DNA of 64,000 bases, from the NCBI GenBank assembly GCA_003194525.1, contig NBIV01000153.1:1-64000 (forward strand). Direction: 5' to 3'. Within the stretch, counting starts at the first letter, position 1; every line of letters begins with the position of its first letter. This document shows, piece by piece, positions 63,995 to 64,000 of this stretch. The notes under the pieces are model-generated. The model was given only the letters and a program-made list of their open reading frames with translations. It did not search any database and was not told the origin of the DNA. The position numbers were made by a program, and so were the translations under genes. The DNA is from Gracilariopsis chorda. Taxonomy: Eukaryota > Rhodophyta > Florideophyceae > Gracilariales > Gracilariaceae.

Positions 63995-64000
63995 TCAACT

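Noticed and set aside
1-64000. tRNA or rRNA genes
   Set aside because: No cloverleaf with a clear TTCRA loop or rRNA signature was seen by eye; a tRNAscan or Infernal run would settle it.

Overview
The window looks like nuclear DNA of a phycobilisome-bearing eukaryote, most likely a unicellular red alga. A minus-strand gene near 17.3-18.9 kb carries an unmistakable phycobilisome rod-linker domain, while the surroundings are dense in eukaryotic transposable elements (LTR retrotransposons, a CACTA/Plavaka-like transposon, PIF/Harbinger, a Tc5/CENP-B-type transposase, a tyrosine recombinase). A glaucophyte is the main alternative. There are no bacterial operons, rRNAs, tRNAs or CRISPR arrays. 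Family assignments come from reading motifs by eye; no search was run.

Layout. 1-3.9 kb: 5' half of a Ty3-like retrotransposon on the minus strand (dead protease, broken gag, primer-binding site, 809-bp LTR). 6.4-7.1 kb: solo LTR with a 5-bp target duplication. 7.3-9.6 kb: ~142-bp tandem repeat, tyrosine-recombinase fragment, diverged LTR piece. 10.5-19.3 kb: a run of broken host genes (RNA polymerase I largest subunit C-terminus, PRP17/CDC40, a membrane protein, MSH3-type MutS C-terminus, phycobilisome linker, RING finger). 20.4-21.6 kb: G-rich tandem repeat and several inverted repeats, including a tandem 65-bp foldback dimer. 21.9-23.3 kb: Tc5-type transposase N-terminus cut by a solo LTR. 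23.3-32.6 kb: tightly packed DNA amino-methyltransferase gene, SET-domain gene, a novel coiled-coil ORF and a convergent CACTA/Plavaka-like transposase. 32.9-33.1 kb: Harbinger fragment. 34.9-38.6 kb: eroded Ty3/gypsy element on the minus strand. 39.4-40.6 kb: LTR-like sequence with a non-coding leader. 41.0-51.9 kb: a GalEa-like Ty1/copia element whose 5' LTR was split by a 5.3-kb chromodomain Ty3/gypsy element (TSD CGTAC), and whose pol gene was split by a 237-bp LTR-like insert with a 15-bp duplication. 52.0-52.7 kb: RNase H end of a third retroelement. 53.1-62.6 kb: gene-richer part with an intact secreted metallophosphoesterase, an intact 511-aa membrane protein, a secreted Cys-rich protein and a broken secreted protein, interrupted by a Harbinger transposase; a Harbinger-type Myb-like partner gene ends the window.

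Themes. Nearly every element and many host genes carry one to three inactivating lesions, often a single in-frame stop in an otherwise open frame. Only the metallophosphoesterase, the 511-aa membrane protein and the Cys-rich secreted protein look intact. The most interesting block is 23.3-32.6 kb, where a beta-class DNA methyltransferase and a SET lysine methyltransferase lie 23 bp apart next to a DNA transposase, suggesting a transposon that carried its own chromatin-marking enzymes. A second oddity is an LTR family built almost continuously of short hairpins.
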